Shown here: positions 1 to 8,374 of the stretch, one piece after another
Layout: each line of letters opens with the position of its first letter
How positions within the stretch are numbered: position 1 is the first letter of the stretch
Assembly (NCBI GenBank): GCA_023430845.1
Contig: JAEYYJ010000108.1
Coordinates: 1-18,340, forward strand
Origin: Pseudomonadota bacterium
GTDB lineage: Bacteria; Pseudomonadota; Alphaproteobacteria; Rhizobiales; Hyphomicrobiaceae
DNA length: 18,340 nucleotides
Direction: 5' to 3'
The notes under the pieces: model-generated
The model's database searches: none
What the model saw: only the letters and a program-made list of their open reading frames with translations
Told to the model about the DNA's origin: nothing
Made by a program: the position numbers and the translations under genes

Positions 1-854
1 GCGAAACGTGGTGCGATCAGCTCGCGAGCAAGATGCATCGCAAGCGGCCAACTTCCGCGCGGTCCGGCCAACTCCAGCGCGCCCAGCCGATGGCCGAAGC
101 GCTTTTCGAGCTCGCCGAGAAAACCTGCATCGTCGCGTGCGAGAATGCGCGCCGCCTCGCCTTCGTCCTCGCTCCATGTGACGCACGAGCGATTGCCCGT
201 CAGCGGGAGGATCGCGAACGGCCCGGCCGGTAGAAAATGCTGAACGGCGCGCCCGCCGTGAGGCCGCTCGTGGTGCACCGTCGTGACGATGCCTGTCTGC
301 GCGTACTGACGCTCGACGACGCCAATCCCGGCCGCAGCACGCAGCGACGACTTGCGGCCATCGCACGCAACGACCAGCCCCGCCTTGATCGATCCACCAT
401 CGGCCAGTCGAAGGGTGATGCCGCCGCCGTCCGCGGCCATCCCGGTTGCCGAGCCGGTCAGCCGTGTGATCCCTGCCGTACGATCGAGAACTGCGAGCGC
501 AGCCTTTTGCAGCGCATCGGCCGGCACGATCCACATGCCAGGCTCGCCTTCCTCCACAATCGTGTCGTAGCTCAGCAGGACCGGCCGGATGGCGTCCGTC
601 AGGCTCGAGTCCGTGATGTCGATGCCGCTGACGGGCTGTGCCTCTTCGGCGACCCCCGCCCAGATACCGATGGCATCGAGCAGCCTCTGCGATCCCGCCG
701 AAAGGGCATAGCTTCGCGCGTCGGGCCGTCCGCTCGCCCCGCCGGCATCCAGGAGAGCAATGCGCCCCCCCGCGCCGAAGACACCAGCCAGCGCCCGCGC
801 CAGAACGAGGCCTGTGAGGCCTCCGCCCGCAATAACAACGTCATGATCGCGCAT
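1..854 (-). CDS. UbiH/UbiF/VisC/COQ6-family FAD-dependent monooxygenase (3' end cut off)
   Basis: Read on the minus strand, this frame is open from an ATG at 854 to the window edge (284 residues). The family hydroxylates the aromatic ring during ubiquinone synthesis, using FAD and NAD(P)H. Visible signs are an N-terminal Rossmann dinucleotide motif (VVIAGGGLTG, residues 6-15), a DG motif (VACDGRKSSLR, about residues 162-172) and a region resembling the FAD-ribityl site (ILPLTGNRSCVTWS). The C-terminal third lies outside the window. The ATG at 854 has GGAG six bases upstream. An in-frame ATG at 908 would add 18 residues (starting MIEQALTSP) and is possible but less well supported. The gene is divergent from tesB with a 77-bp gap. 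Which ring position it acts on cannot be told from sequence alone. Confidence 0.85.
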   Translation of the reverse strand, partial: MRDHDVVIAGGGLTGLVLARALAGVFGAGGRIALLDAGGASGRPDARSYALSAGSQRLLDAIGIWAGVAEEAQPVSGIDITDSSLTDAIRPVLLSYDTIVEEGEPGMWIVPADALQKAALAVLDRTAGITRLTGSATGMAADGGGITLRLADGGSIKAGLVVACDGRKSSLRAAAGIGVVERQYAQTGIVTTVHHERPHGGRAVQHFLPAGPFAILPLTGNRSCVTWSEDEGEAARILARDDAGFLGELEKRFGHRLGALELAGPRGSWPLAMHLARELIAPRF

Positions 855-931
855 ACCGCGCTCCGGCTCTTTGCTGTAGATAGGCGACGTCAGCGCCTGC
901 TCTATCATCAGCCTCTGAGGATGCCGTCGCC

Positions 932-1831
932 ATGGCCCGAAAGAAAGCGTCGGATACCAATGCCGTCGATGATCTCGTTGGCATACTGGACCTCGAGCGC
1001 CTGGAACAGAACCTGTTTCGTGGTCGCGGGCCCAGAGCCGGCTGGCAGCGGGTCTACGGCGGCCAGGTGCTCGGGCAAGCGCTCGTCGCAGCCGTCCGCA
1101 CGGTGCCGGAGGAGCGTATCGCCCATTCGGCCCATGGCTACTTCCTGCTCCCCGGCGACCCCGCCGAGCCCATCATCTACGACGTCGAGCGCATCAGGGA
1201 TGGCGGCAGCTTCACGACCCGGCGCGTAAAGGGCATCCAGCACGGGCGCGCGATGTTCACCATGAGCGTATCGTTTCATAAGAGTGAGGGCGGATACGAC
1301 CATCACGCCCCCATGCCCGAAGCGCCCGCGCCCGAGGATCTACCCAACGAGCAGGACCTCAAGGAGCGGATGCTGGACAAACTCCCCGAGAATATGCGCC
1401 GGTATTGGGAGCGCGAGCGCCCGATCGAGATCCGCCCGGTGGACGTTTCGCGCTACTTCTCCCGCGAGAAGCGGGAAGCACGCCAGCTCATCTGGATGCG
1501 CGCGACCAAGCCACTCCCCGACTTCTTCCCACTACATCAGTGCGTCCTTGCCTACGCCTCGGATTTCACCCTGCTCGACACCGCCTTGATCGCCCACGGC
1601 AAGCTGATGTTCGACAAGGATCTGCAGCTCGCGAGCCTGGACCACGCCATGTGGTTCCATCGCCCGTTCCGCGCCGACGACTGGTTGCTATATGCGCAGG
1701 ACAGCCCCTCGGCCTTTGGTGCGCGCGGCTTCTGCAGAGGCAGTGTCTTCACCCGCGATGGCCTTTTGGTCGCCTCGACGACGCAGGAAGGCTTGATGCG
1801 GCAGCAGGCGACAGGCTTCGTGGTCAGCTAG
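932..1831 (+). CDS. tesB: acyl-CoA thioesterase II
   Basis: A 299-residue double-hotdog thioesterase that hydrolyses acyl-CoA to free fatty acid and CoA in the cytoplasm. The length is slightly above the usual 285-290. Family landmarks are the N-terminal VYGGQVLGQAL (41-51) and SAHGYFLLPGD (66-76). The catalytic-site residues correspond to D211 (YASDFTLLDT), S235 (LASLDHAMWFHRPF, where E. coli has Thr) and Q285 (TTQEGLMR). The start ATG follows a TGAGGA sequence about 12 bases upstream, and no closer in-frame ATG exists. The gene is divergent from the UbiH-type gene and upstream of glnK, separated by a long regulatory gap, so it is probably its own transcription unit. Confidence 0.93.
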   Translation: MARKKASDTNAVDDLVGILDLERLEQNLFRGRGPRAGWQRVYGGQVLGQALVAAVRTVPEERIAHSAHGYFLLPGDPAEPIIYDVERIRDGGSFTTRRVKGIQHGRAMFTMSVSFHKSEGGYDHHAPMPEAPAPEDLPNEQDLKERMLDKLPENMRRYWERERPIEIRPVDVSRYFSREKREARQLIWMRATKPLPDFFPLHQCVLAYASDFTLLDTALIAHGKLMFDKDLQLASLDHAMWFHRPFRADDWLLYAQDSPSAFGARGFCRGSVFTRDGLLVASTTQEGLMRQQATGFVVS

Positions 1832-1833
1832 CG

Positions 1834-1853
1834 GGCAAAACACTAATTTTGCC
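1834..1853 (+). terminator. stem-loop just after tesB
   Basis: A perfect 7-bp stem, GGCAAAA with TTTTGCC and loop CACTAA, begins three bases after the tesB stop codon. It may be a weak terminator. There is no long T tract beyond the T4 inside the stem. It overlaps the palindrome at 1850-1866, so the two structures could be alternatives or parts of one control region. Confidence 0.4.
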
Positions 1854-1866
1854 TAGTAATTAGGCA
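1850..1866. promoter_or_regulatory. NtrC-like palindromic site upstream of glnK
   Basis: TGCCTA-GTAAT-TAGGCA is a perfect inverted repeat with 6-bp arms and a 5-bp spacer. This 17-bp layout is that of NtrC sites at enterobacterial glnA (TGCACT-N5-GGTGCA), with the outer TGC/GCA retained. It lies about 90-100 bp upstream of the -24/-12 element, a normal distance for an enhancer. Assignment to NtrC is inference from layout and from the downstream genes. Confidence 0.5.
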
Positions 1867-1898
1867 TTTACGACTGCTCAAAAGCCCATCGCCGTCCA

Positions 1899-1936
1899 TA
1901 GGGCATCACTTTTCGGCCATATATATCAATGCCCTA
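1899..1936. repeat. inverted repeat with 8-bp arms upstream of glnK
   Basis: Perfect arms TAGGGCAT (1899-1906) and ATGCCCTA (1929-1936) enclose a 22-bp AT-rich segment. The arms resemble the half-sites of the palindrome at 1850-1866, so a second activator or repressor site just upstream of the sigma-54 element is plausible. Confidence 0.45.
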
Positions 1937-1953
1937 GCTTCCAGTTCCGAATC

Positions 1954-2397
<444 letters not shown>

Positions 2398-2518
2398 GGA
2401 ACCAGACGTCGCGCCCGCCACCGGCCGGCCTGCAATGGCAGACGGGGGACACTGCGGTCGGCGCGTCGACTTCGGCGAAGCTCTAACTTCAAACTGGAAT
2501 GGTGGCAGGAACAAACCC

Positions 2519-3856
2519 ATGAAGACATGCATTCGTTCGATAACCAGCGTAGCGGCCCTGGCCGCCGCATGGGCCATGGTCAACATGACCACCGCGCTGC
2601 CCGCGCTGGCACAGGCCACCGCCGAGACACCGGTCATGAATTCCGGCGACATGGCCTGGATGCTGACATCGACCGTCATCGTCCTGATGATGACGATTCC
2701 TGGTCTCGCTCTCTTTTACGGCGGCATGGTGCGCAAGAAGAACGTGCTCGCCACGGTCATGCAGTCCTTCGCGGCTGCCTGCCTTCTGTCGATCGTTTGG
2801 ATGGTCGTCGGTTACTCCATCGCCTTCGGCGACGGTGGTGCTTTCAACGCCTACTTCGGCGGTTTCGGCAAGATGTTCTTCGCTGGCATGACGAAGGACG
2901 GTCTGTTCGCTCCGCTCCTGATCACCGAGTCGCTGTTCGCCGTCTTCCAGATGACGTTCGCGATCATCACGCCGGCACTCATCGCCGGCGCTGTCGCTGA
3001 CCGCATGAAGTTTTCGAGCTTCCTGGTTTTCATCACGCTCTGGCTGATCATCGTCTATGCGCCGATCTGCCATTGGGTGTGGGGCGGTGGCTTCCTCGGC
3101 GCTGACGGCATCATGGACTTCGCCGGCGGCACCGTTGTTCACATCAACTCGGGCGTTGCAGGCCTCGTCGCCGCACTAGTTCTCGGCCGTCGCAAGGGTT
3201 ACGGCACTGACAACATGGCGCCGCACAACCTCGTCTACACGGTGATGGGTGCGGCGTTCCTGTGGATCGGCTGGTTCGGCTTCAACGGTGGCTCGGCTGG
3301 TGGCGCGAACGATTCGGCCGCTATGGCCATCCTCGTCACGCAGATCTGCGCGGCCGCCGCGGCACTCGCCTGGATGTTCGCGGAGTGGATGACCCACGGG
3401 AAGCCAAGCGTTCTCGGCATCGCCTCGGGCGCCATTGCAGGTCTTGTCGTCATCACGCCAGCGGCCGGCTTCGTCGACCCGAAGGGCGCCCTGATGATGG
3501 GCCTTATCGGCGGCGTCATTTGCTTCATCGCCTCCACCGGTATCAAGCGCGCTCTGGGCTATGACGACAGCCTCGACGTCTTCGGCATCCATGGTGTCGG
3601 CGGCTTCGTCGGCGCGATCCTCACCGGCGTGTTCGCCGTGGCTTGGATCGGTGGCGAGGGCAAGAGCGGCCTCCTCGAGGGCAATGCAGCTCAGGTGTGG
3701 ATCCAGTTCTACGGCACGCTCGCGACGATCATCTACTGCGCGGTCGCCACGTTCGTGATCCTCATGGTGGTCAAGCTGTTCATGGGCCTTCGTGTCGATG
3801 AGCAGACCGAAATCGAGGGTCTTGACGCCCGCCTCCATGGCGAGACGGTGCACTGA
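2519..3856 (+). CDS. amtB: ammonium transporter
   Basis: A 445-residue Amt/Mep/Rh ammonium channel of the inner membrane. An N-terminal signal peptide is visible, with cleavage likely after the ALA at 29-31, followed by about eleven hydrophobic spans. Conserved stretches are GDMAWMLTST, PGLALFYGGMVRKKN (61-75), the pore histidine H208 (TVVHINSGVAGLVAALVLG), GWFGFNGGSA (251-260) and the second pore histidine H358 (LDVFGIHGVGG). The cytoplasmic tail (residues 421-445) is polar. The ATG at 2519 has AGGA eight bases upstream. The open frame extends further 5' but there overlaps glnK, without a signal peptide at its end. It is co-transcribed with glnK, whose product gates it. Confidence 0.95.
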   Translation: MKTCIRSITSVAALAAAWAMVNMTTALPALAQATAETPVMNSGDMAWMLTSTVIVLMMTIPGLALFYGGMVRKKNVLATVMQSFAAACLLSIVWMVVGYSIAFGDGGAFNAYFGGFGKMFFAGMTKDGLFAPLLITESLFAVFQMTFAIITPALIAGAVADRMKFSSFLVFITLWLIIVYAPICHWVWGGGFLGADGIMDFAGGTVVHINSGVAGLVAALVLGRRKGYGTDNMAPHNLVYTVMGAAFLWIGWFGFNGGSAGGANDSAAMAILVTQICAAAAALAWMFAEWMTHGKPSVLGIASGAIAGLVVITPAAGFVDPKGALMMGLIGGVICFIASTGIKRALGYDDSLDVFGIHGVGGFVGAILTGVFAVAWIGGEGKSGLLEGNAAQVWIQFYGTLATIIYCAVATFVILMVVKLFMGLRVDEQTEIEGLDARLHGETVH

Positions 3857-3905
3857 TCACGAGCGTCGGGAGACCCACCGGCTCCCGCGTTCGACGACGT
3901 ACAAA

Positions 3906-3940
3906 CTGATTGGGATCGTCCGACGGGCGATCCCAATCGG
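3906..3940 (+). terminator. strong hairpin downstream of amtB
   Basis: GATTGGGATCG (3908-3918) pairs perfectly with CGATCCCAATC (3928-3938), and the stem can be extended at both ends by further pairs. No T tract follows, so if it terminates the glnK-amtB transcript it would be non-canonical; it could also protect the 3' end. The rest of the gap at 3857-4068 shows only G+C-rich sequence with no recognisable gene. Confidence 0.55.
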
Positions 3941-4068
3941 CTCTCAACTACCCCGGTCAGACCACATCTTCCGGGTTTACGGACGGTACCGCAGCCTTGC
4001 GGCGCCGGGCCGCGGGGCCTGAGCCGATTGCTCCCCCAGTGTCGTCGCTCACCCCGCGGTCTCATTCC

Positions 4069-4638
4069 TCAATCGATCACGATGCGTGTGCTACGTCCCA
4101 TTCTTGCGAGTACGAAAAGCAGGTGACGCCGCGCGAGCGCCACACATCCTTCCGTCGGGCGATATCCGGGCCTCGCTAGATGCATGAAGATCGCACTGCC
4201 GGCACCCTGAACCCGAGGACGCCTGTTGTGGTTCAGCACGACGACGACATCGTAAAGATGGTCCGCGCGCCAGAGGCGCTCCGCGCTCGCGGGATAGGGA
4301 TGGCGCACCCAGCGATTATAGTTTCGGTCTCCGATGGCATCGCACCAGCCGTCGTCGATGTTGATCCGTCGGACCGGCAATGCGGTTGTCGGCCGTTGCA
4401 CGCGATCGGCGCGGTAGAGCACCAGTTCCGGTCGCCAGATTCCGCTCGGCGTTGCCCCGTCGCCCTCATGTTTCCTCGCCGCGCGTCCGCTTCTCCCGAG
4501 AGCGCATGGCAGGGCCAACGATGCGAAGGAAAGCGATCCGCGAACGTCCGAACGCGAGCGCGCACGAACGTGGATTACAGGACAACAATGCACCTTCATA
4601 TCGTTGGAATCGCTCTCGTTTCGACGCCGGATTGCCAT
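4069..4638 (-). CDS. L,D-transpeptidase catalytic domain (YkuD) family protein
   Basis: About 189 residues from the ATG at 4638, the best-placed start, with GGGGGAAAG directly upstream. An ATG at 4599 (MKVHCCPVIHVRAR) would give 176 residues and is nearly as likely. The open frame continues to 4731 but would run into the divergent regulator gene. The domain begins at IHVRAR and shows LPCALGRSG (42-51), HEGDGATPSGIW (57-68), a loop with NHN (136-138), and the active-site segment AIFMHLARPGYRPTEGCVAL with H153 and nucleophile C165. TEGC replaces the more usual STHGC, as in the COG3786 branch. The YkuD fold forms or exchanges 3-3 peptidoglycan or protein-peptidoglycan links. No clear signal peptide was seen, so the periplasmic location is unproven. 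Confidence 0.8.
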   Translation of the reverse strand: MAIRRRNESDSNDMKVHCCPVIHVRARSRSDVRGSLSFASLALPCALGRSGRAARKHEGDGATPSGIWRPELVLYRADRVQRPTTALPVRRINIDDGWCDAIGDRNYNRWVRHPYPASAERLWRADHLYDVVVVLNHNRRPRVQGAGSAIFMHLARPGYRPTEGCVALARRHLLFVLARMGRSTRIVID

Positions 4639-4718
4639 CTTTCCCCCGATAGCTGTTTCCATTCGGCAACCAGTGATATGGTGCCCGCACAAAATTCGCC
4701 AATTAGGAGCGCTGCCAC

Positions 4719-5405
4719 ATGAGTACGGCACGTACGGTCCTGCTCGTCGACGACGACGAGGAGCTTCGTGCTTCTCTCAGGGATCAGCTCGCGCTGCATG
4801 ATGAGTTCGACATTCTGACCGCGGGCACCGCGAGTCAGGGCATCGAAATTGCGCGCGAGACACGGCTCGATCTGGTTCTGCTTGACGTCGGTCTTCCGGA
4901 CATGGACGGCCGCGAGGCGTGCAAACTCATGCGCAAGGCCGGCTTCAAGAGCCCGATTATCATGCTGACCGGGAACGCCGCCGATTCCGACGTCATCCTC
5001 GGCCTCGACGCTGGCGCCAACGACTACGTGACGAAGCCGTTCAAATTTGCCGTCCTGCTCGCGCGCGTCCGCGCCCAGCTGCGCCAGCACGAGCAGAGCG
5101 AGGATGCGGTTTTCTCCATCGGGCATTACACCTTCAAGCCGGCTTCCAAAGTGCTTGTCGACGGTGCCGGCAAGAAAATCCGCCTGACGGAGAAGGAGAC
5201 CTCGATCCTCAAATATCTCTATCGGGCCGGCGAAAAGGTCATCACGCGCGATGTGCTGCTCCACGAGGTTTGGGGATACAACGCAGGCGTTACGACACAC
5301 ACGCTCGAGACGCACATTTACCGCCTGCGCCAGAAGATCGAGAAGGATCCTTCCAGCGCCGAGCTTCTGATCACCGAAATGGGGGGCTACAAGCTGGTTC
5401 CCTGA
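4719..5405 (+). CDS. cenR: OmpR/PhoB-family response regulator, CenR-like
   Basis: 228 residues: an N-terminal receiver domain (about 5-120) and a C-terminal winged helix (about 130-227). Receiver residues present are D11/D12, phospho-acceptor D56 ([13 protein letters not shown]), T84 (IIMLTG) and K107 (YVTKPFKF). The effector shows [27 protein letters not shown] and [17 protein letters not shown], ending in GGYKLVP. The [22 protein letters not shown] linker and the whole C-terminus match, from memory, the alphaproteobacterial cell-envelope regulator CenR (OtpR in Brucella). The symbol rests on that recall. AGGAG sits nine bases before the ATG. No histidine kinase is adjacent. Divergence from a peptidoglycan transpeptidase gene fits an envelope role, but that is inference. 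Confidence 0.85.
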   Translation: MSTARTVLLVDDDEELRASLRDQLALHDEFDILTAGTASQGIEIARETRLDLVLLDVGLPDMDGREACKLMRKAGFKSPIIMLTGNAADSDVILGLDAGANDYVTKPFKFAVLLARVRAQLRQHEQSEDAVFSIGHYTFKPASKVLVDGAGKKIRLTEKETSILKYLYRAGEKVITRDVLLHEVWGYNAGVTTHTLETHIYRLRQKIEKDPSSAELLITEMGGYKLVP

Positions 5406-5619
5406 GCGGCAACCGGGGCACCTAGTCGCGGGAAACAACCACTGGCCAAGATGTGGGAAAGGCGCTATAAGCCCGCCCGACTGCGAGGTGGGCCTATTCG
5501 GCTCCGCTGACCGCGAATTCCATTTTCAAGCCTCGGCCGCAGTTGCCAATCGACCGCGCCAGCTTGAGGCCGCCGCCCGCCGACGTCGAGCGGGGCACTG
5601 CACACAGGAGAGTACGAAC

Positions 5620-5805
5620 ATGGCCGTCCCCAGGAAGAAAGTATCGCGTATGAAGCGCGGCACCCGCCGTTCCGCCGATGCGCTCTCGGTCCCGACGATC
5701 GTCGAGGACAAGAAGACCGGCAACGTCCGCCGCCCGCACCACATCGACCTGAAGGCCGGCACGTACCGCGACCGCCAGATCCTGCCGGCCAAGAGCGACG
5801 TCTGA
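5620..5805 (+). CDS. rpmF: 50S ribosomal protein L32
   Basis: A 61-residue basic protein of the large ribosomal subunit, beginning [20 protein letters not shown] and containing [19 protein letters not shown]. It lacks the four cysteines of zinc-binding L32 forms, as is normal in alphaproteobacteria. The ATG at 5620 follows AGGAG (5606-5610) by nine bases. The frame is open upstream but without family sequence. It sits alone between the regulator and a small membrane protein, with gaps of 214 and 180 bp. A short stem-loop (GAGCC-ATC-GGCTC, 5804-5816) overlaps the stop codon. Confidence 0.95.
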   Translation: MAVPRKKVSRMKRGTRRSADALSVPTIVEDKKTGNVRRPHHIDLKAGTYRDRQILPAKSDV

Positions 5806-5838
5806 GCCATCGGCTCGACCTGCCGGCGACTGGGGGAC

Positions 5839-5871
5839 TTGACGTATTGGGGGCTGATCGGATTTTCCGAT
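5839..5871 (+). promoter_or_regulatory. possible promoter/operator upstream of the four-helix membrane protein
   Basis: A good -35-like TTGACG (5839-5844) is followed by a 15-bp inverted repeat, ATCGGA-TTT-TCCGAT (5857-5871), which covers the expected -10 zone. No good -10 hexamer is visible at 16-18 bp spacing, so the promoter call is weak. The palindrome itself is clear. Confidence 0.3.
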
Positions 5872-5985
5872 AACGCGCCGCCCCGTCGAGCGGCCACATC
5901 CCGCCATATTCACGCGGTAGCGCGGTGAGTTCGTGTTCGGACGCGGAACACTCGCCGCTGCAGCGGCACAACGAGGGAGAACTCC

Positions 5986-6432
5986 ATGTCGCTGAGGGCC
6001 CTGCCGCTCATTGCCGTTTCGTTCATTCTCTACAATATCGTCGTGCTCTTCAGTGGCGGCACCGGCCCCGATGGCATGGTTCTCAGCGCCAGTCAGGCAG
6101 CTGACGCCGCGCTCCGCAAAGTGCTGTTCTCGCTGCCCATGGTCGGCGGCGCGACCTGGAATTTCTCGATGGGTGATCTGCTCATCCTGATCACGATGTT
6201 CCTGCTCTTCTTCGAGTTGATCAAAGCCACCTACACGTCGTCCGCGTCGTTGCTCGACCACGGGCTCTCGATGCTGGTCTTCATTGCCTGCCTGATCGAG
6301 TTTCTCCTGGTTCCTCAAGCGGCAACCTCAGTGTTCTTCTTCATCATGATCGCCACGCTCATCGATGTCGTCGCGGGCTTCATGATCGGTATTCGCACCG
6401 CCCGGCGTGATCTCAATATCGGCGATCACTAA
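5986..6432 (+). CDS. conserved hypothetical membrane protein, four predicted helices
   Basis: 148 residues with hydrophobic spans at about 4-23, 63-82, 90-110 and 114-136, and a short basic C-terminal tail (RTARRDLNIGDH). The stretch between helices 1 and 2 (24-60) is polar to amphipathic and probably periplasmic. I do not recognise a characterised family. No catalytic or ligand motif is obvious, though the third and fourth helices carry acidic residues (E105, D127) that may matter. The start is well supported by AGGGAG (5974-5979), six bases before the ATG. A perfect hairpin follows the gene, suggesting a single-gene unit or a unit with rpmF. Confidence 0.75.
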   Translation: MSLRALPLIAVSFILYNIVVLFSGGTGPDGMVLSASQAADAALRKVLFSLPMVGGATWNFSMGDLLILITMFLLFFELIKATYTSSASLLDHGLSMLVFIACLIEFLLVPQAATSVFFFIMIATLIDVVAGFMIGIRTARRDLNIGDH

Positions 6433-6472
6433 GTTCGAGTTCGGACGGCATATTTGCTGAACGACGATCATT

Positions 6473-6495
6473 CCTCCGCCGCGCTGCGGCGGAGG
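6473..6495 (+). terminator. perfect hairpin after the membrane protein gene
   Basis: CCTCCGCCGC and GCGGCGGAGG form a 10-bp, almost all G+C stem with loop GCT. It begins 40 bases after the stop at 6432. No T tract follows; only scattered A/T bases are present. It probably acts as a terminator or 3'-end stabiliser. The remaining gap up to 6609 shows no gene. Confidence 0.55.
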
Positions 6496-6609
6496 CTGGA
6501 TAAGCTTATTTGATCGCTTGTTAACTTGTTGGAGCTACGGTTTTCCTGCACGAGCGCGTTTCGGTCCAGTCGGCCGTAAGCCGGTGCTCGCACAACGGAA
6601 TCTCGTACC

Positions 6610-8364
6610 GTGCCATCTGCCCGCGATGCCATTGACGCGAAAGCGACTGCTGGGCGTGCGAAAAGCGCAGCCGATGCCCCGCGCACGCGTTCGCTCGACC
6701 TCCTCGGGATTATGTCCGCGGTTCAGGAAACGGCCTATACGTGGCACATCCAGAGCGATCGCATCGAGTGGGCGGAGAACGCCTGCGCGGTGCTGGGTGT
6801 AAGCTCCCCGCAGGCCATCGGCACCGGCGCCGATTTTCAGTTCCTGGTCGCTCCCGAACATCTTCAGACCCGCGCCAATGCGCTTCTGAGCCCGCGAACC
6901 GAGGCGAGCGATCCTGGCGTGAAATTCCGCGTTCAGTATCGCTTCGCTCCCGGTGGACGGCGGAGCGTCGGATCGCTCTGGCTCGAGGATCACGGCTACT
7001 GCACCCTCGACGGACAGGGCCGGCCGCAAACCGTGCGCGGCGTCATCCGCGTGATCAACGACCGCTACTGGGAAGAGCAGCGCCTGCTCCATCGGTCGGA
7101 CCATGACGACCTGAGCGGACAGCTCAATCGCGCTCGCCTGACGGAAGCGCTCGGCACCATGCTGGCACGCGCCGAGCGCATCCAGCGGACGGGGTGTTTC
7201 CTGATGGTCGCCGTCGACAACATGGCGACCATCAACGACAGCTTCGGCTTCGAGGTTGGCGACGAGGTTCTCGCCGCCGTCGCGCAGATCATTCGCGCGC
7301 ACATGCGCTCCGGAGATGCAGTCGGACGCTACTCGTCCAACAAGTTCGGCATCATACTGAATGACTGCGGCCCCGGCGCCATGCGCGTCGCCGCCGAGCG
7401 CCTGATCAGGATCGTAAGGGACACGACGATCCGCACGGCCGCCTGCCAGCTCTCGGCAACGATCTCGATCGGCGGCGTACTCATTCCGGACCAGGCTTCC
7501 ACGGTCTCCCAAGCCCTCGGTCATGCCATGCAGGCCTTGGACAGAGCCAAGTCGCGGCGCCACGACGGGTTTGCTGCCTATCAACCCTGCAGGAGCACCA
7601 GCGAGGCCCGCCAGCGCAATATCTCGATTGCCGACGAGGTCATCTCCGCGCTTGAGCAGAACCGGATGCTGCTCGCCCTGCAGCCGATCGTCGAAACGCG
7701 GACGCGCAAGCCCTCATTCTACGAGTGCCTACTCAGAATGCAGCGTCCGGACGGGAGCATCGTCTCCGCCGGCGAGTTCATTCCGCTCGCCGAGCAGCTC
7801 GGTCTCTCGCGCTTCATCGATCGCCGCGTACTGGAGCTCGCCGTCGACTTCGCCAAGGCGCACCCCGCGGTCCACTTGTCGATCAACGTCTCGGGCTACA
7901 CCTCGAGCGATCACGAATGGCTGGTCTCGCTGCATAAGCTGACTGGCGGGCGCCGCGAGATCATGGAACGGCTGACCATCGAAATCACGGAGACAGCCGC
8001 GATCCATGACCTCGATGTGTCGATCGCGTTCGTCGACACGCTGAAGGAACTCGGCTGCCGCGTTGCTATCGACGATTTCGGCGCCGGGTACACGTCTTTC
8101 AAGAACCTCAAGACGCTCAATGTCGACATGGTCAAGATCGACGGATCCTTTATCCGTAACTTGACGACCGAGCCGGATAATCAGGTTTTCATCAAGACGC
8201 TGGTCGAGATCGCGGAGACGTTCAATCTCGAAACGGTTGCCGAGTGGGTCGGCGACGAGGAAACCGCGCAGATGATGGCCCGCGCCGGCATCACCCATCA
8301 GCAGGGCTTCTATTTCGGCCAGCCCCAGCTTGCGTCCACCTTCGACGACGCGGCCGCATCCTGA
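6610..8364 (+). CDS. PAS-like / degenerate GGDEF / EAL domain protein, probable c-di-GMP phosphodiesterase
   Basis: 584 residues from a GTG start; no earlier start fits before an in-frame stop. An ATG at 6712 (residue 35) is an alternative. Layout: a PAS-like region (about 35-155, WHIQSDRIEWAENACAVLGV), a GGDEF-fold domain (about 165-325), and an EAL domain (about 340-575). The signature loop reads RYSSNKF (240-246) instead of RYGGDEF, so cyclase activity is unlikely. The EAL side is intact: E372 (written ECL), N426, E458, D488/D489 (AIDDFGAGYTS), K509, E545 and Q565 (QQGFYF) match the metal-binding and catalytic set. The protein therefore probably hydrolyses c-di-GMP, with the dead GGDEF domain as a possible GTP-sensing module. 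No transmembrane segment is present, so it is cytoplasmic. It converges on the next gene with a 10-bp gap. Confidence 0.88.
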   Translation: MPSARDAIDAKATAGRAKSAADAPRTRSLDLLGIMSAVQETAYTWHIQSDRIEWAENACAVLGVSSPQAIGTGADFQFLVAPEHLQTRANALLSPRTEASDPGVKFRVQYRFAPGGRRSVGSLWLEDHGYCTLDGQGRPQTVRGVIRVINDRYWEEQRLLHRSDHDDLSGQLNRARLTEALGTMLARAERIQRTGCFLMVAVDNMATINDSFGFEVGDEVLAAVAQIIRAHMRSGDAVGRYSSNKFGIILNDCGPGAMRVAAERLIRIVRDTTIRTAACQLSATISIGGVLIPDQASTVSQALGHAMQALDRAKSRRHDGFAAYQPCRSTSEARQRNISIADEVISALEQNRMLLALQPIVETRTRKPSFYECLLRMQRPDGSIVSAGEFIPLAEQLGLSRFIDRRVLELAVDFAKAHPAVHLSINVSGYTSSDHEWLVSLHKLTGGRREIMERLTIEITETAAIHDLDVSIAFVDTLKELGCRVAIDDFGAGYTSFKNLKTLNVDMVKIDGSFIRNLTTEPDNQVFIKTLVEIAETFNLETVAEWVGDEETAQMMARAGITHQQGFYFGQPQLASTFDDAAAS

Positions 8365-8374
8365 CCGTGCGCGC

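Noticed and set aside
237..1229. Long plus-strand open frame of 330 codons opposite the UbiH-type gene
   Set aside because: It runs antisense to a clear FAD-monooxygenase frame and into tesB in another frame. Its protein has no family features and an Arg/Pro-rich composition typical of a shadow frame.
2489..3142. Minus-strand frame of 217 codons opposite amtB (and a similar one at 3176-3853)
   Set aside because: They are His/Asp/Glu-rich shadows of a transmembrane-protein coding strand, with no recognisable domain.
4639..4731. N-terminal extension of the L,D-transpeptidase to the ATG at 4731
   Set aside because: It would overlap the start of the divergent response regulator and remove its promoter space. 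The extra residues look non-coding, and a better ribosome-binding site precedes 4638.
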